A stretch of DNA of 64,000 nt, taken from contig NZ_CAMPHI010000027.1 of assembly GCF_946885955.1 (NCBI RefSeq), positions 1 to 64,000 on the forward strand, written 5' to 3'. Positions 44,711 to 54,761 of this stretch are shown here, one piece after another. How positions within the stretch are numbered: the first letter of the stretch is position 1; each line of letters begins with the position of its first letter. Source of the DNA: an uncultured Pseudomonas sp. (GTDB taxonomy: Bacteria; Pseudomonadota; Gammaproteobacteria; Pseudomonadales; Pseudomonadaceae). Under the pieces are notes generated by a model. The model ran no database searches, had not been told where the DNA came from, and saw only the letters and a program-made list of their open reading frames with translations. The position numbers and the translations under genes are program-made.

Positions 44711-47425
44711 TCAGGCGTCGCTCAGCAACCCCAACTCCTTGCCCCTGAGCACCGCTTGAGTCCGGCTGCGCACGCCCAGCTTGGCGAACAGTTTGTGCAA
44801 GTGCCATTTGATCGTGGCCTCGGACAAATGCACCGCCTGGGCGATATCGCGGTTAGCCATGCCGGCCGCGACAAAACGCAGAATTTCCCGTTCACGGTGG
44901 CTGACGTCCTGGTGCTGATCGACACCTTCGACAAGCACCGCGAGCCGGCCGCATTGCTCACGCAACTGCGTCAGCAACTCCTGCCATGGGCCCGCCTGCT
45001 CTGGCTCGGCACTGAGCCAGCCTTCGAGCAGCGGCAATAGCCACAACGCATCGTCGACAAACATGCGCCGATAGCCGCTCCGCCAGGCCTCCTCCAACGT
45101 GGGCGCCAACAACGCAAAGGCTTTGTCGCGATTGCCCTTGCGCCAATGTGCGACCGCCAGCAGTACACTCAGGCGCAAACGTCGATCGCGGTGATGCGCC
45201 GCGGTCTGCTGCGCCAGGCAGGCTTCCAGTACCGCCCGAGCCTTGCCGGCGAGCCGTTCGTGCAGCGCCAGCCTGGCCTGCGCGAGGGCCAGCGCGGTGT
45301 CCGCGTCGCCATAGCCATGCGCCCCACGAGACTCCAGGTGCTGCTGCAGTTGCAGGCAAAACCGCTCAGCCTCGTTGGGGCGCTGCAACCACAGCAGAAA
45401 CTGAATCTTGCAGCACATGCCCAGCGCATATACCCGCTCATAGCCCGGCCCGCCGAGGGTTGCCAGCCACTCGTCAAGCTCGCTCAGAGCTTGCTCGCCG
45501 GCGCCGGCGAAGAATTGCGCCCGCACCAGCACCAGTTTGCCGCGACTGATCAATTCGATGGGCGTTGCCACATCGCGCCAGGTGGTCGCCAGGGGCAGCT
45601 CAGCGAGAATCGCCGCATGCCGGTCCTGCTCGTACAGCAGGTCGGCATAGGCCAGGGCCAGCGGGCCGCCGACGCGACTATTTCGGCCGAACAGCTGCAC
45701 GGCGCTCTTGCGTGCCCGCTCGGCGAGGGCGGCGCCGCGTTCCAGTTCGCCCGACTCTTTGCAGATCAGCGTCTCGATCACGCTGGCAACCAGCTGCAGA
45801 TAACCACTGTCGACCTGGCGCAGGCATTCGCGCACCACCGCGATGGAATCCTTCGCCTCGCCGTATTCGCCGCGCGAGGCATGGGCGGTCGCCTGAATGC
45901 AGGACAGGCTCGCACGCAATACCGCCTGGTTATCGGGCACCAGGCTCAACCATCGACGGGCCACCTTGTGACACTCATCGAGCCGGTCCTGATACAGCAG
46001 GACAAGCGCCTTGAGCACTTGCGCCGCAATCAGCAGCTCCGCCCCCGCTTGCGGCGAAATGCCGTTACGGCCCTGCGCCAGGCGACTGCCGAGCGCTTCG
46101 ATCAGCGCCTCGGATTCGGCATATTTTTGCTCCAGAGCCAGCTGCCAGGCATAGAAGACCTGAAAGACCGGATGTTCGTGGATCACCTCGGCAGGAATGC
46201 CCTTGAGCATGCTCAACACGTCGTACACCCGGTTTTGCGCAATCAGGCGCCCTCCCTGGCGCTCCAGCAGCTGTGCGGCAGAGCCATAATCGCGAGCCCG
46301 CAGCGCATAGCGGATGGCCTTGCCGGGCAATTCATGGGCTTCGCACCAGCGCGCTGCCGCATGCAACAGGTGCGTCGCGTCACCCTGGCGGCTCAGGCTG
46401 CTCTGCAGAAACTCGGCAAACAAAGGGTGGTAACGGAACCACTGCTCGCGGCCATCCAGCGCCACGATAAACAGCTGCTCACGCTGTAATCGCTGCAGCA
46501 CTTGCCGACTGTCGCTGCGACTGGTCAAGGCATCGCACAATGCCGCGTTGAACTCGTCGAGCACCGACGTCTGCTCGAGAAAGCGTTGCAGCCATTCCGG
46601 CTGGACCTGCAACACATCCTCGTACAGGTAATCGGCGATGGTCCGCTCGCCGCCCGATAGCCCGGCGAGGAACGCCGAACGATCGGCGCTTCGCGCCAAC
46701 GCCAAGGCAGCAAGGTGAAGCGCGGTAATCCAGCCTTCGCTGCGCGCATGCAGCAGATCGATCTGCGCATCGCTCAAGGACAGCTGCTTGATCTCCTGCA
46801 GATAGCGCCCCGTTTCAGTCCGGCTCAAGCGCAGTTGGTCCACGCTGATCCAGGCCAACCAAGGCGCCGGTGCCTGCGCCTGGCGCTCGACAAAGGCCGG
46901 CGTATAGCGCGTGCTGGCGATTACGTGGACGTTGCCCGGAATCCGTTCGGCGAAATAGCCGACCAGGTCCTCCATGGCCGCATGGCGAACATGGTGAAAG
47001 TCGTCGAGCATCAGATACAGCGCGCCCTCGACCTGGCGCAGATCGACCAGAAAGGCGTCCGCCAACGCATCGAGCGGTGCATCCAGCTGTTCGCTCAGCA
47101 GCCTCGCCGCATGCCTGCCGAAGCCGGGCAACGGCACCTCGATCGCCGCGATCAGATAGCGCAGCAGGCGATGGGGCTGACCATCCGATTCATCGCAGGT
47201 AAGCCAGGCGACGCGATTTCCAGCCGCCTGCAAACGCGCGCGCAGCTGGCTCAGCGCAGTACTTTTACCAAAACCCGCGGGGGCGCTGAGCAGCGTCAGG
47301 CGTCGCTCGCAAGCATTGAACAAGCGTTCCTGCAGGGCGTTGCGCTCGAGCAATGGGCGAACACCCGAGTCCGCCGGGAACAGTTTGGTGGGCAGCAGCG
47401 GAAATGCGCGGGATAGATCGTTCAT
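44711..47425 (-). CDS. MalT-like LuxR-family regulator, second of a pair
   Basis: 904 aa STAND ATPase regulator. N-terminal NTPase with Walker A SAPAGFGKSTALSQL and Walker B LYLMLDDFHHV, then about 500 residues of helical TPR-like repeats that normally bind the inducer. The C-terminal LuxR helix-turn-helix is REREILRFVAAGMANRDIAQ..TIKWHLHKLFAKLGV. The ATG overlaps the stop of the upstream paralogue (ATGA). Such proteins assemble when inducer and ATP bind. No obvious target operon is adjacent, since the neighbours are pabB and the ATP-grasp set. Confidence 0.92.
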   Translation of the reverse strand: MNDLSRAFPLLPTKLFPADSGVRPLLERNALQERLFNACERRLTLLSAPAGFGKSTALSQLRARLQAAGNRVAWLTCDESDGQPHRLLRYLIAAIEVPLPGFGRHAARLLSEQLDAPLDALADAFLVDLRQVEGALYLMLDDFHHVRHAAMEDLVGYFAERIPGNVHVIASTRYTPAFVERQAQAPAPWLAWISVDQLRLSRTETGRYLQEIKQLSLSDAQIDLLHARSEGWITALHLAALALARSADRSAFLAGLSGGERTIADYLYEDVLQVQPEWLQRFLEQTSVLDEFNAALCDALTSRSDSRQVLQRLQREQLFIVALDGREQWFRYHPLFAEFLQSSLSRQGDATHLLHAAARWCEAHELPGKAIRYALRARDYGSAAQLLERQGGRLIAQNRVYDVLSMLKGIPAEVIHEHPVFQVFYAWQLALEQKYAESEALIEALGSRLAQGRNGISPQAGAELLIAAQVLKALVLLYQDRLDECHKVARRWLSLVPDNQAVLRASLSCIQATAHASRGEYGEAKDSIAVVRECLRQVDSGYLQLVASVIETLICKESGELERGAALAERARKSAVQLFGRNSRVGGPLALAYADLLYEQDRHAAILAELPLATTWRDVATPIELISRGKLVLVRAQFFAGAGEQALSELDEWLATLGGPGYERVYALGMCCKIQFLLWLQRPNEAERFCLQLQQHLESRGAHGYGDADTALALAQARLALHERLAGKARAVLEACLAQQTAAHHRDRRLRLSVLLAVAHWRKGNRDKAFALLAPTLEEAWRSGYRRMFVDDALWLLPLLEGWLSAEPEQAGPWQELLTQLREQCGRLAVLVEGVDQHQDVSHREREILRFVAAGMANRDIAQAVHLSEATIKWHLHKLFAKLGVRSRTQAVLRGKELGLLSDA

Positions 47426-50133
47426 GTCAGCAGACTCAACTCACGGGCCCGCCGGATCGCCTGGGTCCGATTACGCACATCGAGTTTTTCGTAGATGTTA
47501 TGCAGATGCCACTTGACCGTCCCCAGGGCCAAGGACAGTTGCACACCGATCTGTTCGTTGGACAGGCCCTGGGCCGCCAGGCACACCACCTCGCACTCGC
47601 GCTCGGTCAAGGCTTCCGGCATGCCGGCGGACGAGTCGTACGCCCGCTGCCCCGGCCAAAGCGCCAGCAACCGACGCACGAACGCCTGCAGCGCCGGCTG
47701 GCTTTCAGCGGCTTCGAGTTGCTGGAGCATCAGGCGAACGCCCTCGCCCTCCTCGATGAACAGGCTGCGCACGCCTTCGCGCTCGGCGCCGACCAGGCAC
47801 TGCACCAGCAGGCCCTGCGCGCGATCCTGATAGCCCAGGTGCTTGTAACTGAGTGCTGCGAGCAGATCCAGGCGCAGGCGCTGCAGCCCGTGCCAGTTGT
47901 CCAGCAGGGTACCGCGCAACTGAGCGATTTCATGCAAGGCCTCGCTGTAATGCGCCCGCGCCTGTTGCAGGCGGATTCGCGTCAGGCCTTCGACCCAGCG
48001 CACCGGATTGCAACGCATATGCGGGTAATGCTCGGCCAGCCGCTGCCAGTCGATGCTTTTGAAACGCTGTTCGGCGCGTTTCACGCTGTCGCTGGCCGGC
48101 TCTTGCAGGATCTGCGCGATTTCATCGCCAACGGCCATCGCATGAAACCGCCAGGATTGATTGCGCGAGGCCAGGTTCTGCATCGCCACCAGAGTACTGG
48201 CCGCTTCCGCCGGGGAGTTGCGCATACGCTTCACCCGCGCCAGGCAGAGCATGCCCTGGGCGTACAGGTCGATGGGATTGATAACATCGACGGTTTCCAG
48301 CACCCGGCACAAGCGCTCCTCGATACCGTCCAGGCGCCCCTGGCTGTAGGCGATCAAGGCTTCGGTAATGGTCGGCAGGGCGAGGGCCCTGGAACGCTCG
48401 GCGAACCAGGGCGTTATCCGCGCATGTAATTGGCCGAAGAGCGTCTCGGCCTGCTTCACCTGCCCCTGCTCCAGGCACATGAGAATCTCGACGTTGGCCA
48501 GCTGCGTGTCCAGGTAGCGCCCTTCGAGAAAATGATTGCGCTGCTGGGCCAGCGCCAACAGCCGGCGCGACTGCTCAGGCAGGCCCATCACCACCGAGGC
48601 CAGGGCACCGATGATCAGCAAAGCGACCTCAAGAAACGCGGTGTGCTGCCCCAACTGTTCCTCGACTCGCCGCGCCAGGGCGACACAGGTAAGCAGGTCA
48701 TCCTTCTGCAGAGCGACCATCGCCTTGATCGCCAGCGTCGCCATCAATCTGTCGCTCAGCGGGCCTTCACTGGCGCCCTCGCCCCAGCGCGCGAGTTGCT
48801 CGTCAAGAATGCGATTGGCCTGGGCCAGACCCAGTTCTGCGGCACGCCCCCAGACATCGACCAGCACCAGGATCGGAAAGCCCTCGACGATATCGTCGGG
48901 CACATGCTGGCGCCATTTGTAGATAAGGTTCAATTGCCCCCGGTTGATCAACTCCAGGCCACAGCTATCCACCAGCGCGGCGAGCATCTGTGGGTCTTCG
49001 GCCAGACGCGCATGCTCGATCGCCAGGTTCTGCATATGGTGGTTGGCGAACCACAGGCTGGCGGTGAAGTGCAATTGCTTGAAGCGCTCGGGATCGCGCG
49101 CCTTGAGCTGATCGCGCAGAAACTCGGCAAACAGATTGTGGAAGCGGTACCACTGGCGCTCATGGTCGAGCGGCAGCAGGAACAGCTGCATAGCCTCCAG
49201 TTGCTCGAGCAAGCGCTGGCCATGCTGGCGCCCGCTCAATGCCTCGACCAGGGCGCCGTTCAGCTGTTGAGCCACGCCCAACGCCAACAGCAGCTCCTGC
49301 TGATCGAGCGGCAACTGGCGAAATACCCTGCACAGCAGGTAATCCCCTACCGCACCCTGCCCTCCGCCGATGGCGGCGAGTTGCGCGAGCGCATCCGGCT
49401 GCTGCCGCAGGCACAGGCTCGCCAGGTGTACGCCCACCATCCAGCCCTCGGTCTGCCGATACAGCGCGGCAAATGCCTGGTCATCCAGTTCCTGGCCATG
49501 ACGAGCCAGGTAGGCGCGGGTTTCGTCCTGATCCAGGCGCAAGTCCTGTTCGCTGATTTCGACCAGCAACCCCTTGGCCCGCAGCGTCGCCAGGTTGAGC
49601 GCAGGCTGCGAACGGCTGCCGACCGCCAGGGTAAGAGCACCTGGGGCGAAGCGGATCAACCTGCTCAAGGCCGCCAGCAGCTCGCCGTCGGTAATCAGGT
49701 GCAGATCGTCGAGCACCAGCAGCAAGGGCGACCCCAGGGCCGCCAGGTCCATCAACAGGCGCTCCATGACCGCGGCCACCGGCACACGCATGGTGTTCTG
49801 CAGATAACTTCGCGCTTCCGCACCCCGCCCCGGCAGCCAGGCGCCGAGCGCATCGATCAACTGCAGGAGAAAACGTGACGGATCGTCGTCTTCGGGACTG
49901 AGCGACAGCCAGGTCACCGCACAACCGTTGGCCAGCCGCCGTTGCGCCAGGACGGCCAGCGCACTGGTTTTACCGAACCCAGCCGGCGCGGAAAACAGCC
50001 ACAGCCGGGCATGCGGGTGCGACGCGAGCGCGGCATCGACCAGGGGCCGGGTCAGATAATCGAGGGGCGCCCGTGGCGCTGTGAGTTTCGAGCGTTGCAG
50101 ACTGCCGGCGGCGGGATCTTGCGCTATGGGCAC
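47422..50133 (-). CDS. MalT-like LuxR-family regulator, first of a pair
   Basis: 903 aa from a GTG start with AAGGATTCATGCC upstream; the frame is open 46 codons further but without a ribosome site. Same architecture as its downstream neighbour: Walker A SAPAGFGKTSALAVL, Walker B LLLVLDDLHLI, long helical repeat region, and C-terminal LuxR helix-turn-helix LTERECEVVCLAAQGLSNEQ..TVKWHLHNIYEKLDV. The near-equal lengths (903 and 904) and four-base overlap suggest an old duplication whose products may work together. From memory PA1759/PA1760 are the equivalents. Inducer and targets are unknown. Confidence 0.92.
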   Translation of the reverse strand: MPIAQDPAAGSLQRSKLTAPRAPLDYLTRPLVDAALASHPHARLWLFSAPAGFGKTSALAVLAQRRLANGCAVTWLSLSPEDDDPSRFLLQLIDALGAWLPGRGAEARSYLQNTMRVPVAAVMERLLMDLAALGSPLLLVLDDLHLITDGELLAALSRLIRFAPGALTLAVGSRSQPALNLATLRAKGLLVEISEQDLRLDQDETRAYLARHGQELDDQAFAALYRQTEGWMVGVHLASLCLRQQPDALAQLAAIGGGQGAVGDYLLCRVFRQLPLDQQELLLALGVAQQLNGALVEALSGRQHGQRLLEQLEAMQLFLLPLDHERQWYRFHNLFAEFLRDQLKARDPERFKQLHFTASLWFANHHMQNLAIEHARLAEDPQMLAALVDSCGLELINRGQLNLIYKWRQHVPDDIVEGFPILVLVDVWGRAAELGLAQANRILDEQLARWGEGASEGPLSDRLMATLAIKAMVALQKDDLLTCVALARRVEEQLGQHTAFLEVALLIIGALASVVMGLPEQSRRLLALAQQRNHFLEGRYLDTQLANVEILMCLEQGQVKQAETLFGQLHARITPWFAERSRALALPTITEALIAYSQGRLDGIEERLCRVLETVDVINPIDLYAQGMLCLARVKRMRNSPAEAASTLVAMQNLASRNQSWRFHAMAVGDEIAQILQEPASDSVKRAEQRFKSIDWQRLAEHYPHMRCNPVRWVEGLTRIRLQQARAHYSEALHEIAQLRGTLLDNWHGLQRLRLDLLAALSYKHLGYQDRAQGLLVQCLVGAEREGVRSLFIEEGEGVRLMLQQLEAAESQPALQAFVRRLLALWPGQRAYDSSAGMPEALTERECEVVCLAAQGLSNEQIGVQLSLALGTVKWHLHNIYEKLDVRNRTQAIRRARELSLLT

Positions 50134-50579
50134 GGCATGAATCCTTATGGGTCTATTCCTCTGGCCAGTCGCGATACGACGCGACCAAGCCAAGTGCATC
50201 TGTCGAACAGGACCGGTGAAACACCAGTCCGTGGTATAGCGCACTGCTGAATCGGCCGGGCCAATTAGCACTAAAGTCCAACATACTACTCAGCCCCATG
50301 TGTCCGAGTAAACCAAGCAGAATCGGCGAACTCTGCTGAGATGTGATGGCGAACTGCGACGAAGTCGACGAACCAGCCATTTGCTTAACCTGCAGCGCCG
50401 CTCAGCCGGACACCCACGAAACCCTTCAGCCCGTTCGATTACCGGTGCAGCTCGACCCGGGCTGGCTGACCTGGCCAGCTCGACACGGATTTCGACAGAC
50501 ATGCCAATGCCCGACAGCCCCTAGGATGAATGCCGGCCGCGTTCTACAATCGGCACCCTCGTGTTTCGAAGCCCCGCGA
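50134..50579. other. Divergent region between the MalT-like pair and pabB
   Basis: 446 bases. TACAAT at 50545-50550 is a possible -10 for pabB, about 30 bases before its ATG. A short inverted repeat GCAGA-N10-TCTGC lies near 50320-50340. Nothing else is recognisable; frames open here are not supported by ribosome sites or composition. Confidence 0.35.
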
Positions 50580-51929
50580 ATGCCAACCTGCTCCGTTTAC
50601 CCGCTGCCCTATCACGCCGACCCCGGCGTTTATTTCAGCGCTATCGCCAACGCCCCGGGCGCGGTGCTGCTGGATGCCGGGCGTCCGATCGCATTGCGCG
50701 GCCGCTACGACCTGCTCAGCGCGTGGCCCCTGGCCGAATTGACGCCTGCCGGGAATGAGACGGGTAACGAGTTTCTCGCGCGCCTGCGCGCCAGCCTCAG
50801 CGGCCTGGGGCTGGCCGACGCGCCTGAGGGCCTCGAACTGCCCTTCACCGGCGGCCTGATCGGCTATCTGGGCTACGATTTCGGCCGCCGTCTTGAGCAG
50901 TTGCCGCACACCGCCAGCGATGACCTGGATCTGGCCGATGCGCGTCTGGGGCTGTACGCCTGGGCCTTGATCAGCGATCACCTCCTGGGCACCAGCCAGT
51001 TGCTGTTCCATCCCGCACTCGGGGACAGCGAACGACGCCGGCTGCTCGCCCTGTTCGACCAGCCGCAAGCGGGCAGCACGCAACCCTTCGAACTGCTCGA
51101 GAGGTTCCGTGCCGATCTCGATGCCGACCAATACCGCCAGTCATTCGAGTGCATTCAGGCCTATATCCGGGCCGGCGACTGCTATCAGGTGAACTTTGCC
51201 CAGCGCTTTCGCGCGCCCTACCGGGGCGATCCATGGACCGCCTACCGAGCGCTGCGCGCAGCCTGTCCGACGCCCTTTTCCGGATACCTGGCGCTGCCCG
51301 GCAACGACGCGATCATCAGCCTGTCGCCCGAGCGTTTCCTGCAGGTCAGTGGCGGCCGGGTGGAAACCCGTCCGATCAAGGGCACCCGCCCTCGTGACAA
51401 CGACCCCGAGCGCGACGCCGCCCAGGCCGACGACCTGCTCGCCAGCCTGAAGGATCGTGCGGAAAACCTGATGATCGTCGACCTGCTGCGCAACGACCTG
51501 GGGCGCAGCTGCGCAATCGGCTCGGTGCGGGTTCCCGAGCTGTTCGCCCTGGAGACTTACCCGAACGTCCATCATCTGGTCAGCGCGGTGACCGGCCAGC
51601 TGGCCCCCGGCAAGGACGCGCTGGACCTGATCGCCGGCAGCTTCCCCGGCGGTTCGATCACCGGCGCGCCGAAAATCCGCGCGATGCAAATCATCGATGA
51701 GCTGGAACCCACACGCCGCGCACTTTATTGCGGCTCGCTGCTGTACCTGGACGTACGCGGCGAAATGGACAGCTCGATCGCCATCCGCAGCCTATTGGCC
51801 AAGGATGGTCAGCTCAGTTGCTGGGGCGGCGGCGGGATAGTCGCGGACTCGGACTGGCAGGCGGAGTACCAGGAGTCGATCACCAAGGTGAAGGTGTTAC
51901 TAGAGACGCTGGAACAATTCTGCGAATGA
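50580..51929 (+). CDS. pabB: Aminodeoxychorismate synthase component I
   Basis: 449 aa chorismate-binding enzyme making 4-amino-4-deoxychorismate for folate. C-terminal catalytic half with YQVNFAQRFRAPY, the conserved PIKGTRPR, DRAENLMIVDLLRNDLGR, SFPGGSITGAPKIRAM and SSIAIRS, and an N-terminal domain with FTGGLIGYLGYDFGRRL. PIKGT (lysine, as in PabB) separates it from anthranilate synthase TrpE (PIAGT). The ATG at 50580 gives MPTCSVYPLPYHADP; 79 upstream codons are excluded. A bidirectional terminator follows. Confidence 0.95.
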   Translation: MPTCSVYPLPYHADPGVYFSAIANAPGAVLLDAGRPIALRGRYDLLSAWPLAELTPAGNETGNEFLARLRASLSGLGLADAPEGLELPFTGGLIGYLGYDFGRRLEQLPHTASDDLDLADARLGLYAWALISDHLLGTSQLLFHPALGDSERRRLLALFDQPQAGSTQPFELLERFRADLDADQYRQSFECIQAYIRAGDCYQVNFAQRFRAPYRGDPWTAYRALRAACPTPFSGYLALPGNDAIISLSPERFLQVSGGRVETRPIKGTRPRDNDPERDAAQADDLLASLKDRAENLMIVDLLRNDLGRSCAIGSVRVPELFALETYPNVHHLVSAVTGQLAPGKDALDLIAGSFPGGSITGAPKIRAMQIIDELEPTRRALYCGSLLYLDVRGEMDSSIAIRSLLAKDGQLSCWGGGGIVADSDWQAEYQESITKVKVLLETLEQFCE

Positions 51930-51935
51930 TGCAAA

Positions 51936-51960
51936 AAGGCCCACGTGGAAAGTGGGCCTT
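51936..51960. terminator. Bidirectional terminator between pabB and thrH
   Basis: Perfect 9-bp stem AAGGCCCAC/GTGGGCCTT with A/T flanks on both sides, between convergent genes. Confidence 0.85.
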
Positions 51961-51977
51961 CTCAATTGCGACCAGCT

Positions 51978-52595
51978 TTACCGACTCAGCTCGCGATTGG
52001 ACGCCTTGAGGAACTCGCGCTTGAGGTCTTCATAGGTGTGCACCGCCGGGAACTGCGGGAACTCGCGGATCACGTTCTCCGGCGCGTGGAACAAGATGCC
52101 GGCATGGGCCTCGCTGAGCATGGTGGTGTCGTTGTACGAATCGCCTGCGGCGATCACCCGGTAGTACAGGCTCTTGAACGCCAGCACCGACTGGCGCTTG
52201 GGGTCTTTCTGGCGCAGTTGGTAGCTGACCACACGGTCGTTCTCGTCGGTGATCAGCTTATGGCAGAGCAGCGTCGGGAAGCCCAGCTGGCGCATCAGCG
52301 GCTGGGAGAACTCGTAGAAGGTGTCGGAGAGAATCACCACCTGAAAACGCTCGCGCAACCAGTCGACGAACTCCACCGCGCCGTCCAGGGGCTTAAGGGT
52401 AGCGATCACTTCCTGGATGTCGGCCAGTTTCAGACCGTGCTCGTCGAGAATGCGCAGGCGCTGCTGCATCAATACGTCGTAATCAGGGATATCCCGGGTG
52501 GTTGCTTTCAGCGATTCGATGCCGGTTTTTTCCGCGAAGGCGATCCAGATTTCCGGGACCAAAACGCCTTCCAGGTCGAGACACGCGATTTCCAC
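51978..52595 (-). CDS. thrH: Phosphoserine phosphatase/homoserine phosphotransferase ThrH
   Basis: 205 aa HAD-family enzyme that takes phosphate from phosphoserine and can pass it to homoserine, bypassing ThrB. The motif I is LDLEGVLVPE, where the first nucleophilic aspartate is D7 and the usual second Asp is replaced by E, as in ThrH. Motif II is ILSDTF, the lysine is in KDPKRQ, and motif III is AAGDSYNDTTML. GTG start with CTAGGAG upstream. It is nearly identical in memory to P. aeruginosa ThrH. Confidence 0.96.
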   Translation of the reverse strand: MEIACLDLEGVLVPEIWIAFAEKTGIESLKATTRDIPDYDVLMQQRLRILDEHGLKLADIQEVIATLKPLDGAVEFVDWLRERFQVVILSDTFYEFSQPLMRQLGFPTLLCHKLITDENDRVVSYQLRQKDPKRQSVLAFKSLYYRVIAAGDSYNDTTMLSEAHAGILFHAPENVIREFPQFPAVHTYEDLKREFLKASNRELSR

Positions 52596-52785
52596 AGGAC
52601 ACTCCTAGAGTTCGACTGACAAAGAAGGCGGCACTCTAGCCGCTAGCCCCCGACGGCGCAACGCACCGCTTATATCCAAACCTATGGGTCATGCAGGCAC
52701 ATCGTTATTTAGCCGCATAAGATGTATTTGCTACTATCCGGCCCACAGAGCGCAAAGCGCCATATCAAGCAGGATATATAGCCCG

Positions 52786-53520
52786 ATGAGCCTCCCCTTC
52801 GATGTAACCGAGCTGGCCGGCCAGTACGCCGGCAAATCCCCCCAGGACATACTCAAACTCGCCTTCGAACACTTCGGCGACGACCTCTGGATTTCCTTCA
52901 GCGGCGCAGAAGACGTGGTGCTGGTCGACATGGCCTGGAAACTCAACAAGAACGTCAAGGTATTCAGCCTGGATACCGGGCGCCTGCACCCCGAGACCTA
53001 TCGTTTTATCGAGCAGGTACGCGAGCACTATGGCATCGCCATCGAGGTGCTCTCCCCCGATGCTGCGGCGCTGGAGGCAATGGTCAAGGAAAAGGGCCTG
53101 TTCAGCTTCTACAAGGACGGCCACGGCGAATGCTGCGGCATTCGCAAGACCGCGCCACTGCGGCGCAAACTGAGCGGCGTCAGTGCCTGGGCCACCGGCC
53201 AGCGCCGTGACCAGAGCCCCGGCACCCGCAGCCAGGTCGCGGTGGTGGAAGTCGACGGCGCGTTCTCCACGCCGGAACGCCCGCTGTACAAATTCAACCC
53301 GTTGGCGCAGATGAGCAGCGAAGAGGTGTGGGCCTACATCCGCATGCTCGAGCTGCCTTACAACCCCCTGCACGAGCGCGGTTTTATCAGCATTGGCTGC
53401 GAGCCCTGCACCCGTCCGGTACTGCCGAATCAGCACGAACGTGAAGGCCGCTGGTGGTGGGAAGAAGCCACGCAGAAGGAATGCGGCCTGCACGCCGGCA
53501 ATCTGATCGCCAAGCACTGA
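52786..53520 (+). CDS. cysH: Adenylylsulfate (APS) reductase, assimilatory
   Basis: 244 aa. It reduces APS to sulfite using thioredoxin. The P-loop-like [16 protein letters not shown] is followed by a [4Fe-4S] ligand set, ECCGIRK (109-115) and GCEPCTRPV (about 205-213). These two cysteine pairs mark an APS rather than PAPS reductase. The active-site cysteine of the usual C-terminal ECG(L/I)H motif is present as [11 protein letters not shown] at 52786 is the family start. Confidence 0.96.
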   Translation: MSLPFDVTELAGQYAGKSPQDILKLAFEHFGDDLWISFSGAEDVVLVDMAWKLNKNVKVFSLDTGRLHPETYRFIEQVREHYGIAIEVLSPDAAALEAMVKEKGLFSFYKDGHGECCGIRKTAPLRRKLSGVSAWATGQRRDQSPGTRSQVAVVEVDGAFSTPERPLYKFNPLAQMSSEEVWAYIRMLELPYNPLHERGFISIGCEPCTRPVLPNQHEREGRWWWEEATQKECGLHAGNLIAKH

Positions 53521-53588
53521 AACCTGTGCATCACCTCACGCGCCGCGCGCTTGCGTGGCCGTAAGGCAATCTCACCATCAACGGCCTG

Positions 53589-54527
53589 CTAGGCGAACGC
53601 GCTGTCAGTGCTGACAGCGCCCGCACCTTGCGCCGCCTTAAACGCCTGACGCAAAGAGTCCTCGATCAACTGCCAGGCCTGCTCCGCCGAATCGTCCGGC
53701 CCAAGGTGGGTGAACATATGGTCGCAGCCGGCGAACATCCGCTCGTTCACCGGCACGCCTGCCTGGCGCAGCTTGCTGGCGTAGGCCTCGCCTTCCGCGC
53801 GCAGAATGTCGTACTCGGCGGTGATCAGGGTGGCCGGCGGCATCCCGCGCAATTCCTCAACAGTCGCCAGCAGCGGCGAGACCAGCGGGTTCAGGGCCTG
53901 GGCCGGGTCGCTCAGGTAGCAGCGATTGAAGAAGCGCACCAGGCCGGCGCCGAGCAAGGGTTTGTCGAGGCTCGATACTTTCAGCGCGGGATCCTGGGCC
54001 AGATCCAGCACCGCATAGTCGATCAACTGATGCACCACCCGCAGCCGCTGATGTCCACGTGCCAGGCTGGCCACTCCGGTAGCCAGGTTGCCACCGGCGC
54101 TGTGCCCGCCGACGGCGATTCGTTGCGGGTCGATGCCGAGGGCGGTGGCTTGTTCGGCCAACCATTCGAGTACCGCGAAGGATTGTCGCAAGCCGGCGGG
54201 GAACGGCTGTTCCGGCGCCAACACGTAATCGAGATTGACCACCAGACAACCGAGGTTATGTGCCAGGCGACGGCAATAGCTGTCGTCATGCTCGGGCACA
54301 CCGGCGACGAAACCGCCGCCATGCAGATTGAGATACACCGGTAAAGGCTCCGCACTGGTCACATGCGGCCAGTAGAACAGCGCCCTCGCCGGCCCATATG
54401 CGGTGGGGATAAATTCCTCGGCGACCGCGCGCAGTGGAAACTGCGCCGCGTCGTAGACGAACTTGCCTTTCATGCGTTTGGCGATGGCGCGCAGCAGCTT
54501 GGCCTTGAGGGTTTTCAATAGTTTCAT
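53589..54527 (-). CDS. Alpha/beta hydrolase, hormone-sensitive-lipase type
   Basis: 312 aa carboxylesterase-like enzyme. Oxyanion motif HGGGFVAG, nucleophile GHSAGGNLATG, acid region TAEYDILRAEGEAYA and catalytic histidine in CDHMFTH, all in the usual HSL order. The N-terminus is basic with a short amphipathic helix (MKLLKTLKAKLLRAIAKRMKG) in under-21-residue blocks and no cleavage site, so it is probably cytoplasmic or loosely membrane-bound. Substrate unknown. A TIR-bounded repeat lies directly upstream. Confidence 0.85.
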   Translation of the reverse strand: MKLLKTLKAKLLRAIAKRMKGKFVYDAAQFPLRAVAEEFIPTAYGPARALFYWPHVTSAEPLPVYLNLHGGGFVAGVPEHDDSYCRRLAHNLGCLVVNLDYVLAPEQPFPAGLRQSFAVLEWLAEQATALGIDPQRIAVGGHSAGGNLATGVASLARGHQRLRVVHQLIDYAVLDLAQDPALKVSSLDKPLLGAGLVRFFNRCYLSDPAQALNPLVSPLLATVEELRGMPPATLITAEYDILRAEGEAYASKLRQAGVPVNERMFAGCDHMFTHLGPDDSAEQAWQLIEDSLRQAFKAAQGAGAVSTDSAFA

Positions 54528-54549
54528 GATCTGATTCCAAAAGGATTAG

Positions 54550-54761
54550 CAGGCCGTTGAAAAACGTAGCGAGCGACGGCTAGGCAAGGCGAAATCAGCC
54601 GAGGAAGCGGACTGGGCTCGCACGCGAGTGTACGAGTTGTACATGAGCATTACTCGCTTCGCTCGCCCTTCGGGTCGCGCTGAAGCGCGTTAGCCGCAAG
54701 CGGCTTGCCGAGGCTGCTTTCAACGGCGCATAGCCGAGCGCAGTAGTTTTTCAGCGGTCTG
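54550..54761. repeat. MITE-like element with terminal inverted repeats
   Basis: About 212 bases bounded by 16-base inverted termini: CAGGCCGTTGAAAAAC (54550-54565) and the complement of GTTTTTCAGCGGTCTG (54746-54761), matching at 14 of 16 positions. The interior has many short palindromes and no gene. It abuts the calB stop codon exactly (54762). No target duplication is evident. Related half-sites occur at 4452-4485. Confidence 0.7.
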
